A stretch of 64,000 nucleotides of DNA. Origin: Photorhabdus cinerea. GTDB taxonomy: Bacteria > Pseudomonadota > Gammaproteobacteria > Enterobacterales > Enterobacteriaceae. Both the position numbers and the translations under genes were made by a program. Numbering within the stretch: position 1 is the stretch's first letter; every line of letters begins with the position of its first letter. This document shows, piece after piece, positions 26,706 through 36,334 of the stretch. The stretch lies in assembly GCF_011189575.1 (NCBI RefSeq), contig NZ_PUJW01000010.1, forward strand, positions 1 through 64,000. Reading direction: 5' to 3'. The notes under the pieces are model-generated. The model was not told where the DNA came from. It worked only from the letters and a program-made list of their open reading frames with translations, and did no database searches.

Positions 26706-28250
26706 TTACCCGGCTACCTCTTGCATAGATTGCTTCACGAATTCCGCAAATGGCTTTGCATTCTTTCCTACCGAGGCCGATTCCAATGCCGATAGATACT
26801 GAGTTCTATTTTTAAGCTTAATCACCGTCCAGGGGTATCCACCGATTACCAGCAAGAAATTCATTAAGAATCTGGCAGTACGGCCATTACCATCAGGGAA
26901 CGGGTGAATATAACCCAGAAAAAGATGGCCCAAGATAGCCTTTACCACAAAATACTCTTCATTCGCGATCAACTCTTTCAGTGCTTCCATACAGTCCATC
27001 AGCTGCTCACTGGCTGGCGGTACATGCATTGAAGTACGGATATAGATCGGTCCTTTGCGGAATCCTGCTAAATCCAATCTGTTGATAATTCCAGCATCCA
27101 CACAGGGGTTAAACAATGCCGTGAACCAGTCAGTCAAGCCAACATCGACCAGATAGCGGATGTCCAGGCTCTCTCTATCCCCATGAGCCTCACGTAGCAG
27201 CTCCTTAACCTTATTAAACGCATCATAATAACCTCTGGCAGCCAGTGCGTCCTTTTGCTCCTTATCCCTTTGAATTGTATCTGGCGACCAGTCACCATGA
27301 GATAAACGCTCAATTAACTCTGGCGTAACCTTATAACCTTCAATAGATAACGAGTTGTAGGCATCACTCACGTAGAGACTGCTCATCATCGCATGTATCT
27401 CTTCGATTGAGCGTTCAAAGAAGTCAAAACGGGGTGGGAAGTCATCAAACACTTCAATGACGTCCTGTCTCATCTCCTGCCACAAAATCCGCACACGAAC
27501 TGCGCCTGGAGATTCTCCTCGACTAGCACCTACAATTATCGGAGCATGGTCAAATGGGTTAACCCGCTTAACGCCTTCAAAACCGGCCCCCTCCATGATG
27601 GTTTGTAATTTCCGGCTTTCGGCTTTCATCTTTAACTGTTCATAAGCGCCAATTAACCGGTTTCCCGATGCAAGGTTCTTGGTGGTCAGCAACGCCTCTG
27701 AAAGCAAACTCAGATCAGCATTTTGGAGAGCCAACTGAATATTTAAGGGGTTAGCTCTGAAGGTTTGTGGACCAGTTTCAACTAGTGCACTTTCCAATGA
27801 ATGAGCATTAATACCATTCACCTTGACAGTCTTACAGGGCATTTTTCCCTTGATGATCATCATGCTCATGTTATTAGTCAAGTTAAGCACGCGCGGCGTC
27901 GTATCTGTGGTGTAGACAATCACTTGGTTTGGTAAGGCGTTGTTTGCCGTATGTAAGTCGAGAGAAGCTTCTGGACTCAGCCAATAATCATCCCCGAAGA
28001 TGCTTTCAACGTACTGCCCTACAAACGACCAGATGGATTCATACCAAAGTACTGAATCGCCAACTTTTTCAGTCGTGAGGTCCGCATCGAGGAGATACCA
28101 TCCCCTGATAATTTGCTTGAAATAGCCTTTCTTGACGAGAAGAGTACGTTGCTTATCAGTGATTGATTTGGAGCTGAGCACATTGCCTACAGCTGCATCA
28201 CTCGCAGCTTTCAGGGCTTCTGCTAACCTTTCGTTTCCAGTTTTTGCCAT
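26706..28250 (-). CDS. AbiEi-like DNA-binding domain fused to Fic AMP-transferase
   Basis: Protein of 514 aa. Residues about 10-190 resemble the AbiEi antitoxin: a winged helix (SSKSITDKQRTLLVKKGYFK, IIRGWYLL) and YWLSPEASLDLHT. Residues about 285-500 form a Fic domain with HPFPDGNGRTAR (catalytic His near 449), which usually transfers AMP to a target hydroxyl. SLSIEG near 300 fits the inhibitory (S/T)xxxE(G/N) motif, N-terminal to the Fic core, so the enzyme is self-inhibited (class II). Five 23-bp direct repeats lie just upstream and are a likely operator. It may act as a one-gene toxin-antitoxin or defence switch (inference). It stands alone between core-like operons. Confidence 0.82.
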   Translation of the reverse strand: MAKTGNERLAEALKAASDAAVGNVLSSKSITDKQRTLLVKKGYFKQIIRGWYLLDADLTTEKVGDSVLWYESIWSFVGQYVESIFGDDYWLSPEASLDLHTANNALPNQVIVYTTDTTPRVLNLTNNMSMMIIKGKMPCKTVKVNGINAHSLESALVETGPQTFRANPLNIQLALQNADLSLLSEALLTTKNLASGNRLIGAYEQLKMKAESRKLQTIMEGAGFEGVKRVNPFDHAPIIVGASRGESPGAVRVRILWQEMRQDVIEVFDDFPPRFDFFERSIEEIHAMMSSLYVSDAYNSLSIEGYKVTPELIERLSHGDWSPDTIQRDKEQKDALAARGYYDAFNKVKELLREAHGDRESLDIRYLVDVGLTDWFTALFNPCVDAGIINRLDLAGFRKGPIYIRTSMHVPPASEQLMDCMEALKELIANEEYFVVKAILGHLFLGYIHPFPDGNGRTARFLMNFLLVIGGYPWTVIKLKNRTQYLSALESASVGKNAKPFAEFVKQSMQEVAG

Positions 28251-28276
28251 ATTTCCCCCGTCAGATAATCAATAAT

Positions 28277-28391
28277 TAGTTTTTATGAGAATGCAAAATT
28301 AGTTTTTACGCGATTATATTTATAGCTTTTACGCTCTTGCATTTCTAGCTTTTATGAACTTGCATTTCTATCTGTTGCGACAACCTCAAGT
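28277..28391. promoter_or_regulatory. Five 23-bp direct repeats upstream of the Fic gene
   Basis: Copies begin at 28277, 28300, 28323, 28346 and 28369, an exact 23-bp step. The shared form is about TAGYTTTTAYG followed by a variable 3-4 bases and TTGCATTTC; the fifth copy is weakest. They start 26 bp before the Fic start codon. Regular spacing upstream of a gene for a DNA-binding domain suggests cooperative autoregulation. Confidence 0.75.
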
Positions 28392-28975
28392 AAACAAAGG
28401 ATTTATTGAGTATACGGGTAACCGAACTGATGAAAGTATCCGATCAGAATTTGCAAAGGATGTGCGCTGAACGCGAGCTTCCGATCAAGAGATAGAATAG
28501 ATAAGAAATCGGGGGCTATTTTGCCATTTCATATCAATCAGTCAGCTTATTAATATCTATCCTGAACGAAATCAACGAATAATTTTGAATATTACAAATA
28601 CGGGCACAAATAAATTATCGCGGTTTAATTTCTGCCAAATCAAATATTAATTAAGGAAAAATTAATCCGATGCAAATATATCACCATCTTATTATCAATT
28701 ATTCCATAACATAATAATAAAAAAATTTTAATATCATTTTTGATTTTGAAACAAAATTACCCATATTTAGCAACAAAATACTCTTTATGATAATATGGAT
28801 AATAATAACCTCAGGTAGTTTATAACTCATCAATGCAGTGGGTTCTCCTGATACCCAGGAATGTTTTGAATGAAAAACGAGCCGGGCTATGAAAACAATT
28901 TCGCCTTATTCCTCAAGGTGTTATTGCATCAAAAGTAAAGCAATGTCGTCATTCAAAAAATAAAGGAGAAGACCG
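28392..28975. other. Region upstream of the formate dehydrogenase operon
   Basis: No gene seen. One TACCCAT (28758-28764) fits the NarL heptamer, and a poor FNR-like half pair (TTGAT...ACAA) lies near 28740-28755. Both are single weak matches, although FNR and NarL do control E. coli fdnGHI. Confidence 0.3.
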
Positions 28976-31900
28976 ATGCAGGTCAGCAGAAGAAGTTTCT
29001 TCAAGATCTGCGCAGGTGGTATGGCGGGAACAACAGCCGCCGCGCTGGGATTTGCTCCATCCATTGCGCTGGCTGAAACTCGCCAGTACAAACTACTGCG
29101 CTCACGTGAAATTCGTAATAACTGCACTTATTGCTCTGTTGGCTGTGGCATTCTAATGTACAGCCTGGGTGATGGTGCAAAAAACGCCAAAGAAAGCATT
29201 TTTCACATCGAAGGTGATCCGGATCACCCCGTCAGCCGTGGCTCTCTGTGTCCGAAAGGTGCCGGGGTGCTTGACTATATTCGCAGTAAAAACCGCCTGC
29301 AATACCCTGAATACCGTGCTCCAGGTTCTGATAAATGGCAACGTATCAGTTGGGATGAAGCCATTGAACAAATTGCTCGTCTGATGAAAGATGACCGTGA
29401 CGCCAATTTTGTTGAGAAAAACGAAAATAATGTCACCGTCAACCGCTGGCTGACAACCGGTATGCTCTGCTCCTCTGCCGCCAGCAATGAAACCGGTATT
29501 CTCGATCAGAAATTCACCCGCGCGATGGGCATGATCGCCATTGATTGTCAGGCACGTCTTTGCCATGGCCCGACGGTATCTGCGCTAGCGCCAACATTTG
29601 GCCGTGGTGCCATGACCAATAACTGGGTCGATATTAAAAACGCTAATGTTGTCCTGATCATGGGCGGAAACGCGGCTGAAGCGCATCCAGTCGGGTTCAA
29701 GTGGGTTATTGAAGCTAAAATTAAAAACAACGCCCAAGTGATTGTGGTTGATCCACGTTTCAATCGCAGCGCTGCGGTAGCGGATTTCTACGCGCCAATT
29801 CGTGCCGGTTCAGATACCGCTTTCTTACTGGGCATGATCCGCTATTTGATAGAGAATAATGCTATCCAATCTGAGTATGTTAAAGCTTACACCAACGCCG
29901 GTTTAATCGTTCGTCAAGATTATCAATTCGAAGATGGCCTATTCAGTGGCTTTGATCAAGCCACCAAAAGCTATGACAAATCCTCATGGCATTACGAAAC
30001 CGATGAGCAAGGCTATGCAAAACGAGATGACACACTGTCTCATCCACGCTGTGTATGGAACTTACTAAGAAATCACGTTGAACGTTATACCCCAGAACAG
30101 GTTTCCAGCCTATGTGGGACTTCAAAAAAAGATTTCCTCTACATCTGTTCCCAACTGGCAAGTACCGCAGTCACCAACCGTACCGCAACCATTCTCTACG
30201 CACTCGGCTGGACTCACCATACTGGCGGTGCTCAAATTATCCGCGCAGCTGCTATGGTGCAATTACTGTTAGGTAACGTGGGCATGCCGGGCGGCGGTGT
30301 TAACGCATTACGTGGTCACTCCAATATTCAGGGCTACAGTGACCTTGGTTTATTGTCTCTTAACTTGCCCGGCTATCTGCCTTTACCAAATGAAAAACAG
30401 GAGAATCTCACAACCTATCTGGCGCAAACAACGCCGAAAACCATTGTGCCAAACCAAGTTAATTACTGGAAAAATACACCGAATTTCTTTATCAGTTTGT
30501 TGAAAAGCTTCTGGGGGGAGCACGCCACAGCAGAAAATGACTGGGGTTATGACTGGCTGCCAAAATGGGACAGAAGCTACGATATCATGACACAAGCTGA
30601 GTTAATGGCTCAGGGTAAAATGAATGGCTACATTGTCCAAGGCTTTAACCCGCTAGCGGCATTTCCGGATAAAAACAAGTCCAGTAAGGCACTATCAAAA
30701 CTGAAATATCTGGTAGTGATCGATCCGTTGGTCACGGAGTCATCTAACTTCTGGCAGAATCACGGCGAAATGAATGATGTCAATCCGGCTGATATTCAGA
30801 CCGAAGTTTTCCGTCTGCCCTCCTCCTGTTTTGCAGAAGAAAACGGATCAATTGCTAACTCAGGTCGCTGGCTACAATGGCACTGGGCAGGAGCACAACC
30901 ACCGGGAGAAGCGCTGCACGACGGTAAAATTCTTGGCAAGTTGTTGCTACGTCTGCGTGAATTTTACCAAGCAGAAGGTGGCGCTTACCCTGAACCTATC
31001 ATGAATCTGTCATGGGATTATCAAGATCCTGAAGATCCAAAACCAGAAGAAGTTGCCCGTGAAGCCAATGGTAAAACCTTAGCCGATATTAAAGATGAAA
31101 ACGGCAATATCATGCTGAAAAAAGGCCAGCAACTTTCCAGTTTCTCTCAACTAAAAAATGATGGCACCACAGCCAGCTTCTGCTGGGTCTACACTGGTTG
31201 CTGGACCGAAGAAGGCAACCAAATGGCACGCCGCGATAATTCAGATCCCTCCGGGCTGGGTTGTACTCCGGGTTGGGCCTGGGCATGGCCGCAAAACCGC
31301 AGAGTGCTCTACAATCGTGCATCGGTTGATCCACAAGGCAAACCGTGGGACCCAAACCGTCAGTTAATCAAATGGGATGGTAATAAATGGAGTGGCTTTG
31401 ACGTTGTTGATTACAGCAATGCCGCACCGGGAACTCATGTCGGCCCGTTTATCATGCATCCAGAAGGGGTCGCTCGTTTATTCTCCATTGACAAAATGGC
31501 TGATGGCCCTTTTCCTGAACATTACGAACCCATTGAATCACCTATCGGCACAAATCCACTTCATCCAAATGTTATCTCTAACCCAGTTGCGCGGATCTTT
31601 GATTCTGATGTCGCTTATATGGGAGAAGCCAATGAATTTCCTTATGTTGCAACTACTTATTCCATTACCGAATTGTTCCGTCACTGGACAAAACATGCCC
31701 AGCTTAATGCCGTAGTTCAGCCAGAACAGTTTATTGAAATCGGTGAAAAGCTGGCGGCAGAAAAAGGCATTATTCAGGGTGATGAAGTCAAAGTGTCTTC
31801 CAAACGCGGTTTTATCAAAGCCAAAGCCGTTGTCACCAAGCGAATTCAGCAACTGACCATTAACGGTAAGCCAGTTGAAACCATTGGTATTCCTTGCCAC

Positions 31901-32023
31901 TGGGGTTTTGCCGGGGCAACCCGCAAAGGTTTTCTAGCCAATACGCTTACACCTTCCGTGGGTGATGCCAATGCACATACACCGGAATACAAAGCGTTTT
32001 TAGTGAATGTGGAAAAGGTATAA
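28976..32023 (+). CDS. fdnG: Formate dehydrogenase-N alpha subunit, Cys form
   Basis: Catalytic molybdopterin subunit of 1015 aa, the same length as E. coli FdnG; oxidises formate in the periplasm. Twin-arginine signal SRRSFFKICAGG; [4Fe-4S] binding by NNCTYCSVGC and later SLCPKGAG; MGD-binding region after that. The active-site residue, Sec196 in E. coli (UGA codon), is Cys196 here, encoded TGC at 29561-29563 in ARLCHGPTV. No UGA recoding is therefore needed. Cys versions are generally slower. AAAGGAG lies 7-8 nt before the ATG. Operon with fdnH and fdnI. Confidence 0.92.
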   Translation: MQVSRRSFFKICAGGMAGTTAAALGFAPSIALAETRQYKLLRSREIRNNCTYCSVGCGILMYSLGDGAKNAKESIFHIEGDPDHPVSRGSLCPKGAGVLDYIRSKNRLQYPEYRAPGSDKWQRISWDEAIEQIARLMKDDRDANFVEKNENNVTVNRWLTTGMLCSSAASNETGILDQKFTRAMGMIAIDCQARLCHGPTVSALAPTFGRGAMTNNWVDIKNANVVLIMGGNAAEAHPVGFKWVIEAKIKNNAQVIVVDPRFNRSAAVADFYAPIRAGSDTAFLLGMIRYLIENNAIQSEYVKAYTNAGLIVRQDYQFEDGLFSGFDQATKSYDKSSWHYETDEQGYAKRDDTLSHPRCVWNLLRNHVERYTPEQVSSLCGTSKKDFLYICSQLASTAVTNRTATILYALGWTHHTGGAQIIRAAAMVQLLLGNVGMPGGGVNALRGHSNIQGYSDLGLLSLNLPGYLPLPNEKQENLTTYLAQTTPKTIVPNQVNYWKNTPNFFISLLKSFWGEHATAENDWGYDWLPKWDRSYDIMTQAELMAQGKMNGYIVQGFNPLAAFPDKNKSSKALSKLKYLVVIDPLVTESSNFWQNHGEMNDVNPADIQTEVFRLPSSCFAEENGSIANSGRWLQWHWAGAQPPGEALHDGKILGKLLLRLREFYQAEGGAYPEPIMNLSWDYQDPEDPKPEEVAREANGKTLADIKDENGNIMLKKGQQLSSFSQLKNDGTTASFCWVYTGCWTEEGNQMARRDNSDPSGLGCTPGWAWAWPQNRRVLYNRASVDPQGKPWDPNRQLIKWDGNKWSGFDVVDYSNAAPGTHVGPFIMHPEGVARLFSIDKMADGPFPEHYEPIESPIGTNPLHPNVISNPVARIFDSDVAYMGEANEFPYVATTYSITELFRHWTKHAQLNAVVQPEQFIEIGEKLAAEKGIIQGDEVKVSSKRGFIKAKAVVTKRIQQLTINGKPVETIGIPCHWGFAGATRKGFLANTLTPSVGDANAHTPEYKAFLVNVEKV

Positions 32024-32041
32024 CAGGAGCGAAAATTAACC

Positions 32042-32965
32042 ATGCAATCTCAAGACATTATTCGTAAATCCGCCACCCATTCCTTTACTCCGGCCCCTCG
32101 TGTCCGCGATCATCAGGAACAAGTGGCAAAACTGATCGATGTCACCACCTGCATTGGCTGTAAAGCCTGTCAGGTGGCCTGTTCAGAATGGAACGATATC
32201 CGTGATGAAGTGGGTTTTAACGTCGGTGTTTATGATAATCCTACTGATCTGACGGCTAAATCCTGGACCGTGATGCGCTTCTCCGAAGTAGAAGAACACG
32301 GCAAACTGGAATGGCTGATCCGTAAAGATGGCTGTATGCACTGCGCTGATCCGGGTTGTTTAAAAGCCTGCCCGTCAGAAGGTGCTATTATTCAATATGC
32401 TAACGGCATTGTGGATTTCCAATCAGAGCACTGTATTGGCTGTGGTTATTGTATCGCAGGCTGTCCGTTCAACGTGCCGCGAATCAATAAAGAGGATAAC
32501 CGAGCGTACAAATGTACCTTATGTGTTGACCGGGTTGGTGTTGGTCAGGAACCTGCCTGTGTGAAAACCTGTCCAACTGGGGCCATCCATTTTGGCACTA
32601 AAGAAGATATGAAAAATCTGGCGTCCGAACGGGTTACTGAGTTGAAAGGTCGTGGTTATCAAAATGCAGGTTTATACGATCCTGCTGGCGTTGGTGGAAC
32701 GCATGTGATGTATGTTTTACATCATGCAGATAAACCACAGCTTTATCACGGCCTGCCTGATAATCCAACCATCAGCCCAACCGTGACTTTCTGGAAAGGA
32801 ATCTGGAAACCACTGGCCGCCGTGGGTTTTGCCGCCACCTTCGCCGCCAGCATTTTCCACTATGTTGGTATTGGCCCAAACCGCACCAGCGAAGAAGACG
32901 AAGAACGTGCTCGTCAGGATGATGAAGTGTCTGAGAAATACACTCATGGGGAGGAACAGAGATGA
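32042..32965 (+). CDS. fdnH: Formate dehydrogenase-N iron-sulfur beta subunit
   Basis: Electron-transfer subunit of 307 aa with four [4Fe-4S] cluster motifs: CIGCKACQVAC, CMHCADPGCLKACP, CIGCGYCIAGCP and CTLCVDRV...CVKTCP. A C-terminal membrane helix (WKPLAAVGFAATFAASIF) anchors it on the periplasmic side. It carries electrons from FdnG to the cytochrome FdnI. It starts 18 nt after fdnG and overlaps fdnI by 4 nt. Confidence 0.93.
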   Translation: MQSQDIIRKSATHSFTPAPRVRDHQEQVAKLIDVTTCIGCKACQVACSEWNDIRDEVGFNVGVYDNPTDLTAKSWTVMRFSEVEEHGKLEWLIRKDGCMHCADPGCLKACPSEGAIIQYANGIVDFQSEHCIGCGYCIAGCPFNVPRINKEDNRAYKCTLCVDRVGVGQEPACVKTCPTGAIHFGTKEDMKNLASERVTELKGRGYQNAGLYDPAGVGGTHVMYVLHHADKPQLYHGLPDNPTISPTVTFWKGIWKPLAAVGFAATFAASIFHYVGIGPNRTSEEDEERARQDDEVSEKYTHGEEQR

Positions 32966-33606
32966 AAAAGAGGCAGAATGTTATTCTCCGCCACTCACCC
33001 ATTGAGCGAGTGAATCACTGGGCGGTAGTGCTCTGTTTTCTATTTACTGGGATCAGTGGGTTAGGATTCTTTTTCCCATCTTTTAACTGGTTGATGAATA
33101 TCTTCGGTACGCCCCAGTTAGCTCGGATACTGCATCCGTTCATCGGCTCAGTCATGTTTTTCTTATTTACCTTTATGTTTTTCAGATACTTCAAACATAA
33201 CTTTATCGACAAAGAGGATATTGTTTGGCTGAAAAACATCCATAAAGTCCTAAGAAACCAAGAAGCCGGTGATATCGGTCAGTACAATCTGGGTCAGAAA
33301 GGGATCTACTGGTCTATTAGCATCTGCCTAATCTTACTGGCAATTAGCGGAGTGATTATCTGGCGTCCCTACTTTACTGATTTCTTCTCTATCCCGGTGA
33401 TCCGGCTTGCGCTTCTGGTACACTCTCTGGCTGGCGTTGGCCTGATCCTGCTTATTCTGATACATGCCTATGCTGCGTTTTGGGTGAAAGGCTCTATCAG
33501 GGCAATGGTTGAAGGCTGGGTAACTCGCGGCTGGGCGAAAAAACATCATCCTCGCTGGTATAGAGAAATCCGTCAGAAAGAACAACAGGAAGAGAAAAAT
33601 CCTTAA
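32962..33606 (+). CDS. fdnI: Formate dehydrogenase-N cytochrome b556 gamma subunit
   Basis: Membrane subunit of 214 aa with four helices and haem-ligand histidines (HSPIERVNHWAV; LHPFIGSVMFF; LVHSLAGVGLILLILIHAYAAFW). It passes electrons to the menaquinone pool and completes formate dehydrogenase-N. The paralogue FdoI is similar, so fdoI is a possible alternative name. ATGA overlap with fdnH. Confidence 0.88.
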   Translation: MKKRQNVILRHSPIERVNHWAVVLCFLFTGISGLGFFFPSFNWLMNIFGTPQLARILHPFIGSVMFFLFTFMFFRYFKHNFIDKEDIVWLKNIHKVLRNQEAGDIGQYNLGQKGIYWSISICLILLAISGVIIWRPYFTDFFSIPVIRLALLVHSLAGVGLILLILIHAYAAFWVKGSIRAMVEGWVTRGWAKKHHPRWYREIRQKEQQEEKNP

Positions 33607-34145
33607 CGCATGTTCCTGCTGAATTTACCTGAACCATGCTATTTGAATAACCAATAGCGATATTCCAGCATGGTTCTTTTATCTGTAAAGAAAAAGGTAG
33701 TGAAAAGCTTCAATATTTTACATTTAATCAATATAAATAATTATTTTATTCTGTTATATTCCTGTCTCGCCTATTTAATGTAATAACTTCACCATTATTC
33801 TTTTACAATTGCTTGTTTTTTTCACTTAAATTTTCCTTTTCGCTGTTTATCAGACAATGAAAAGAAATGAAAATCAATTAATTACAGTACTTCACTATGC
33901 AATATATGCTATTAAAAAACGATTTCTATTTTCCGCACATAGCTGGTCAATTACTCTGTAAAGGTAAAATTATTTCCATCTATCTTCTTAACAATGCCAA
34001 ATAAGAAAGAGATTTATCTGCATAGTGGACTACCATCCATATATAATGAAAAACCTGCAAAAAATAAGGTTGCTGCATCACATCGTGCAGCATCTCTTCC
34101 CCATAACACCTACATTTTTAACGGAAATAATAAGCGAGAGCCATT
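33607..34145. other. Intergenic region between fdnI and the permease gene
   Basis: No gene. An inverted repeat around 33638-33680 (ACCATGCT...AGCATGGT, loop about 28 nt) follows fdnI. A hairpin TGCTGCA, 8-nt loop, TGCAGCA at 34071-34092 lies in the leader of the permease gene and might attenuate it. Confidence 0.5.
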
Positions 34146-35468
34146 ATGGAAACGGCAAAAAATAATCATGCCATTATCTCAGATTCTCCCGCAGCAAAGC
34201 GGGCAAACATGACCGAAAGTGAATGGCGAACAGCCATCAAGTTCGACAATATTGATGTTGGCTGGGTCATTATGAGCATCGGTATGGCAATTGGTGCAGG
34301 TATTGTGTTCCTGCCAGTTCAAGTCGGTTTGATGGGATTATGGGTTTTCCTGTTGTCATCAGTGATTGGTTATCCGGCAATGTATCTGTTCCAACGGCTG
34401 TTTATCAATACGCTGGCGGAATCCCCTGAATGTAAAGATTATCCTAGTGTTATCAGTGGTTATCTCGGTAAAAACTGGGGTATTCTGCTAGGCGCACTCT
34501 ACTTCGTGATGTTGGTGATTTGGATGTTCGTTTACTCAACAGCCATCACCAATGACAGCGCTTCCTATCTACAGACTTTTGGTGTCACGGAAGGTTTGTT
34601 GTCTGACAACCCACTCTACGGGCTGGTATTGATTTGTATTCTGGTCGCACTCTCATCCCTTGGTGAACGACTGCTGTTCAAATTATCCAGCGTTATGGTG
34701 CTGTCCAAACTATTTGTAGTCGCGGCGTTGGGCTTATCCATGATCGGTATGTGGCACTTATATAATGTCGGCGCGCTGCCACCGCCAGGAACGCTGATAA
34801 AACAGGCGATCATTACACTGCCATTTACCCTGACTTCCATTCTGTTTATTCAGACCTTAAGCCCAATGGTTATCTCTTACCGCCATCACGAGAAAAATCA
34901 TGAAGTCGCCCGTTACAAGGCATTAAGAGCGATGAATATCGCCTTTGGCGTCCTGTTCTGTACGGTCTTCTTCTATGCAGTTTCATTCACCTTAGCAATG
35001 GGACATGATGAAGCCGTTCAAGCTTATGAGCAAAATATCTCCGCTCTGGCGATTGCCGCAAAATTCCTCCCCGGTGGCTGGGTAACGGTTATCAGTGTCT
35101 TATTGAACATCTTTGCGGTGATGACCGCCTTCTTTGGTGTCTACCTTGGTTTCCGCGAAGCGACCCAAGGCATCGTTATGAATATTCTGGCACGTCTCAT
35201 GCCGACAGAAAAAATCAATGAAAACTGGGTACAAAAAGGCATCATGGTTTTCGCTATTCTGCTGGCTTGGGGAGCAATCATCCTCAATGCACCGGTACTG
35301 AGTTTTACCTCCATCTGTAGCCCAATCTTCGGTATGGTCGGTTGCTTGATCCCGGCTTATTTGGTCTACAAAGTGCCAATGTTGCATAAATATAAAGGTG
35401 TTTCTCTGATCCTGATTATTTTCACCGGATTCCTATTATGCATCTCACCATTGCTGGCATTTTCCTGA
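34146..35468 (+). CDS. HAAAP-family amino-acid permease (SdaC/YhaO/YhjV type)
   Basis: Protein of 440 aa with eleven hydrophobic helices of the hydroxy/aromatic amino-acid permease family. The first helix block is MSIGMAIGAGIVFLPVQVGL; SPMVISYRHHEKNHEVARYK lies in the central loop. Family members take up serine, threonine, cysteine or aromatic amino acids with protons; the substrate is not readable here. Monocistronic, with a hairpin leader upstream and a terminator-like hairpin downstream. ATG 34146 is chosen; Met at 34209 is an alternative. Confidence 0.82.
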   Translation: METAKNNHAIISDSPAAKRANMTESEWRTAIKFDNIDVGWVIMSIGMAIGAGIVFLPVQVGLMGLWVFLLSSVIGYPAMYLFQRLFINTLAESPECKDYPSVISGYLGKNWGILLGALYFVMLVIWMFVYSTAITNDSASYLQTFGVTEGLLSDNPLYGLVLICILVALSSLGERLLFKLSSVMVLSKLFVVAALGLSMIGMWHLYNVGALPPPGTLIKQAIITLPFTLTSILFIQTLSPMVISYRHHEKNHEVARYKALRAMNIAFGVLFCTVFFYAVSFTLAMGHDEAVQAYEQNISALAIAAKFLPGGWVTVISVLLNIFAVMTAFFGVYLGFREATQGIVMNILARLMPTEKINENWVQKGIMVFAILLAWGAIILNAPVLSFTSICSPIFGMVGCLIPAYLVYKVPMLHKYKGVSLILIIFTGFLLCISPLLAFS

Positions 35469-35493
35469 ATTGAAATAAAGATATTGATTAAGC

Positions 35494-35523
35494 AAAGCGC
35501 AGTCTGATAACAAGCTGCGCTTT
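35494..35523 (+). terminator. Terminator-like hairpin after the permease gene
   Basis: 9-bp stem AAAGCGCAG/CTGCGCTTT with 12-nt loop, 25 nt after the stop. Only a short T run. Confidence 0.6.
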
Positions 35524-35798
35524 CTAAACTTAACCCATTATTGAATTTTCATATTTATATTTCAGTTAAAAATAAGGATCAATCCTAAATTGGTTTGATT
35601 GCGATTATTTAACTTCCTGTCGATATTTTCAGCGCCTTATGCCATAGGGCTTGAAAGATAACGGGTATAACTAATACTTTACGTGATGAGTATTTTATCA
35701 ATACGGAAGCATCTGTATTTTAAAGATGCATCTATCATCAGGAATTAAAATATCCGCAAAGCCGTTATAAAGGAAATTTAGATAAATGCATAAAAATA
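35524..35798. other. Intergenic region
   Basis: AT-rich stretch between the permease terminator and a convergent small gene. Nothing recognised. Confidence 0.35.
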
Positions 35799-36029
35799 TC
35801 ATTTATCCAAAAAACCTTTATAAACTAAAAACGCTCTAATTTTATCGTGGAATTTTAGCAATATTAAACCAACACATAAAATAACAACCATTGTCACATT
35901 AAAGATTATCAACCTGTTAATTGATGAAAAAATAAAGAAAGAAAAACAGAAGAAAAAAATAGAAACGCCAATAAAAAAACCAATAATTGTCTCTATAAAT
36001 TCAAAAATTAAGTTAATAAGATACTTCAT
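35799..36029 (-). CDS. Small two-helix membrane protein
   Basis: Protein of 76 aa with two long hydrophobic segments (IETIIGFFIGVSIFFFCFSF and FNVTMVVILCVGLILL) and a basic tail. The frame opens at GTG 36041, but ATG 36029 has AGGTG 9 nt upstream and is preferred. No family recognised. It lies downstream of the fimbrial regulator gene on the same strand, separated by about 300 bp. Confidence 0.5.
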   Translation of the reverse strand: MKYLINLIFEFIETIIGFFIGVSIFFFCFSFFIFSSINRLIIFNVTMVVILCVGLILLKFHDKIRAFLVYKGFLDK

Positions 36030-36041
36030 TTTTTCATTCAC

Positions 36042-36334
36042 CTACGTTCTCGATAAATCTTTCAGTTATATCATTAATCGTACACACACTGACAGCCTTA
36101 CAAGAAGCCAAGGAACTAGAAATAAAAGCAGAGCATCGTTATCACTCCGTAGAAGCCATACTCAAGGGACTGAATGATAAGCAATAAAGATAATATTAAT
36201 AGATAAGAACGAACTATTTATTTCCAGAGATGACATCGCTAATTAATAAATAAACCATGAAAGTGACCGCTCCATCGGTCACGCAACTCAGCCGTAAACC
36301 CGTTTATATATCCTTCTATTTAAGCCGTAATTAA
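36042..36334. other. Intergenic region with a possible gene remnant
   Basis: On the plus strand a frame ending at the TAA at 36185-36187 reads LTALQEAKELEIKAEHRYHS then VEAILKGLNDKQ. It has coding-like composition but no start or ribosome site, so it may be the tail of a lost gene. Not identified. Confidence 0.25.

Noticed and set aside
28740..28764. FNR and NarL sites upstream of fdnG
   Set aside because: Only one heptamer and a poor FNR half pair; not strong enough for a regulatory-site call.
33994..34212. 72-aa frame upstream of the permease gene
   Set aside because: Overlaps the permease start in another frame and covers the leader hairpin; no ribosome site.
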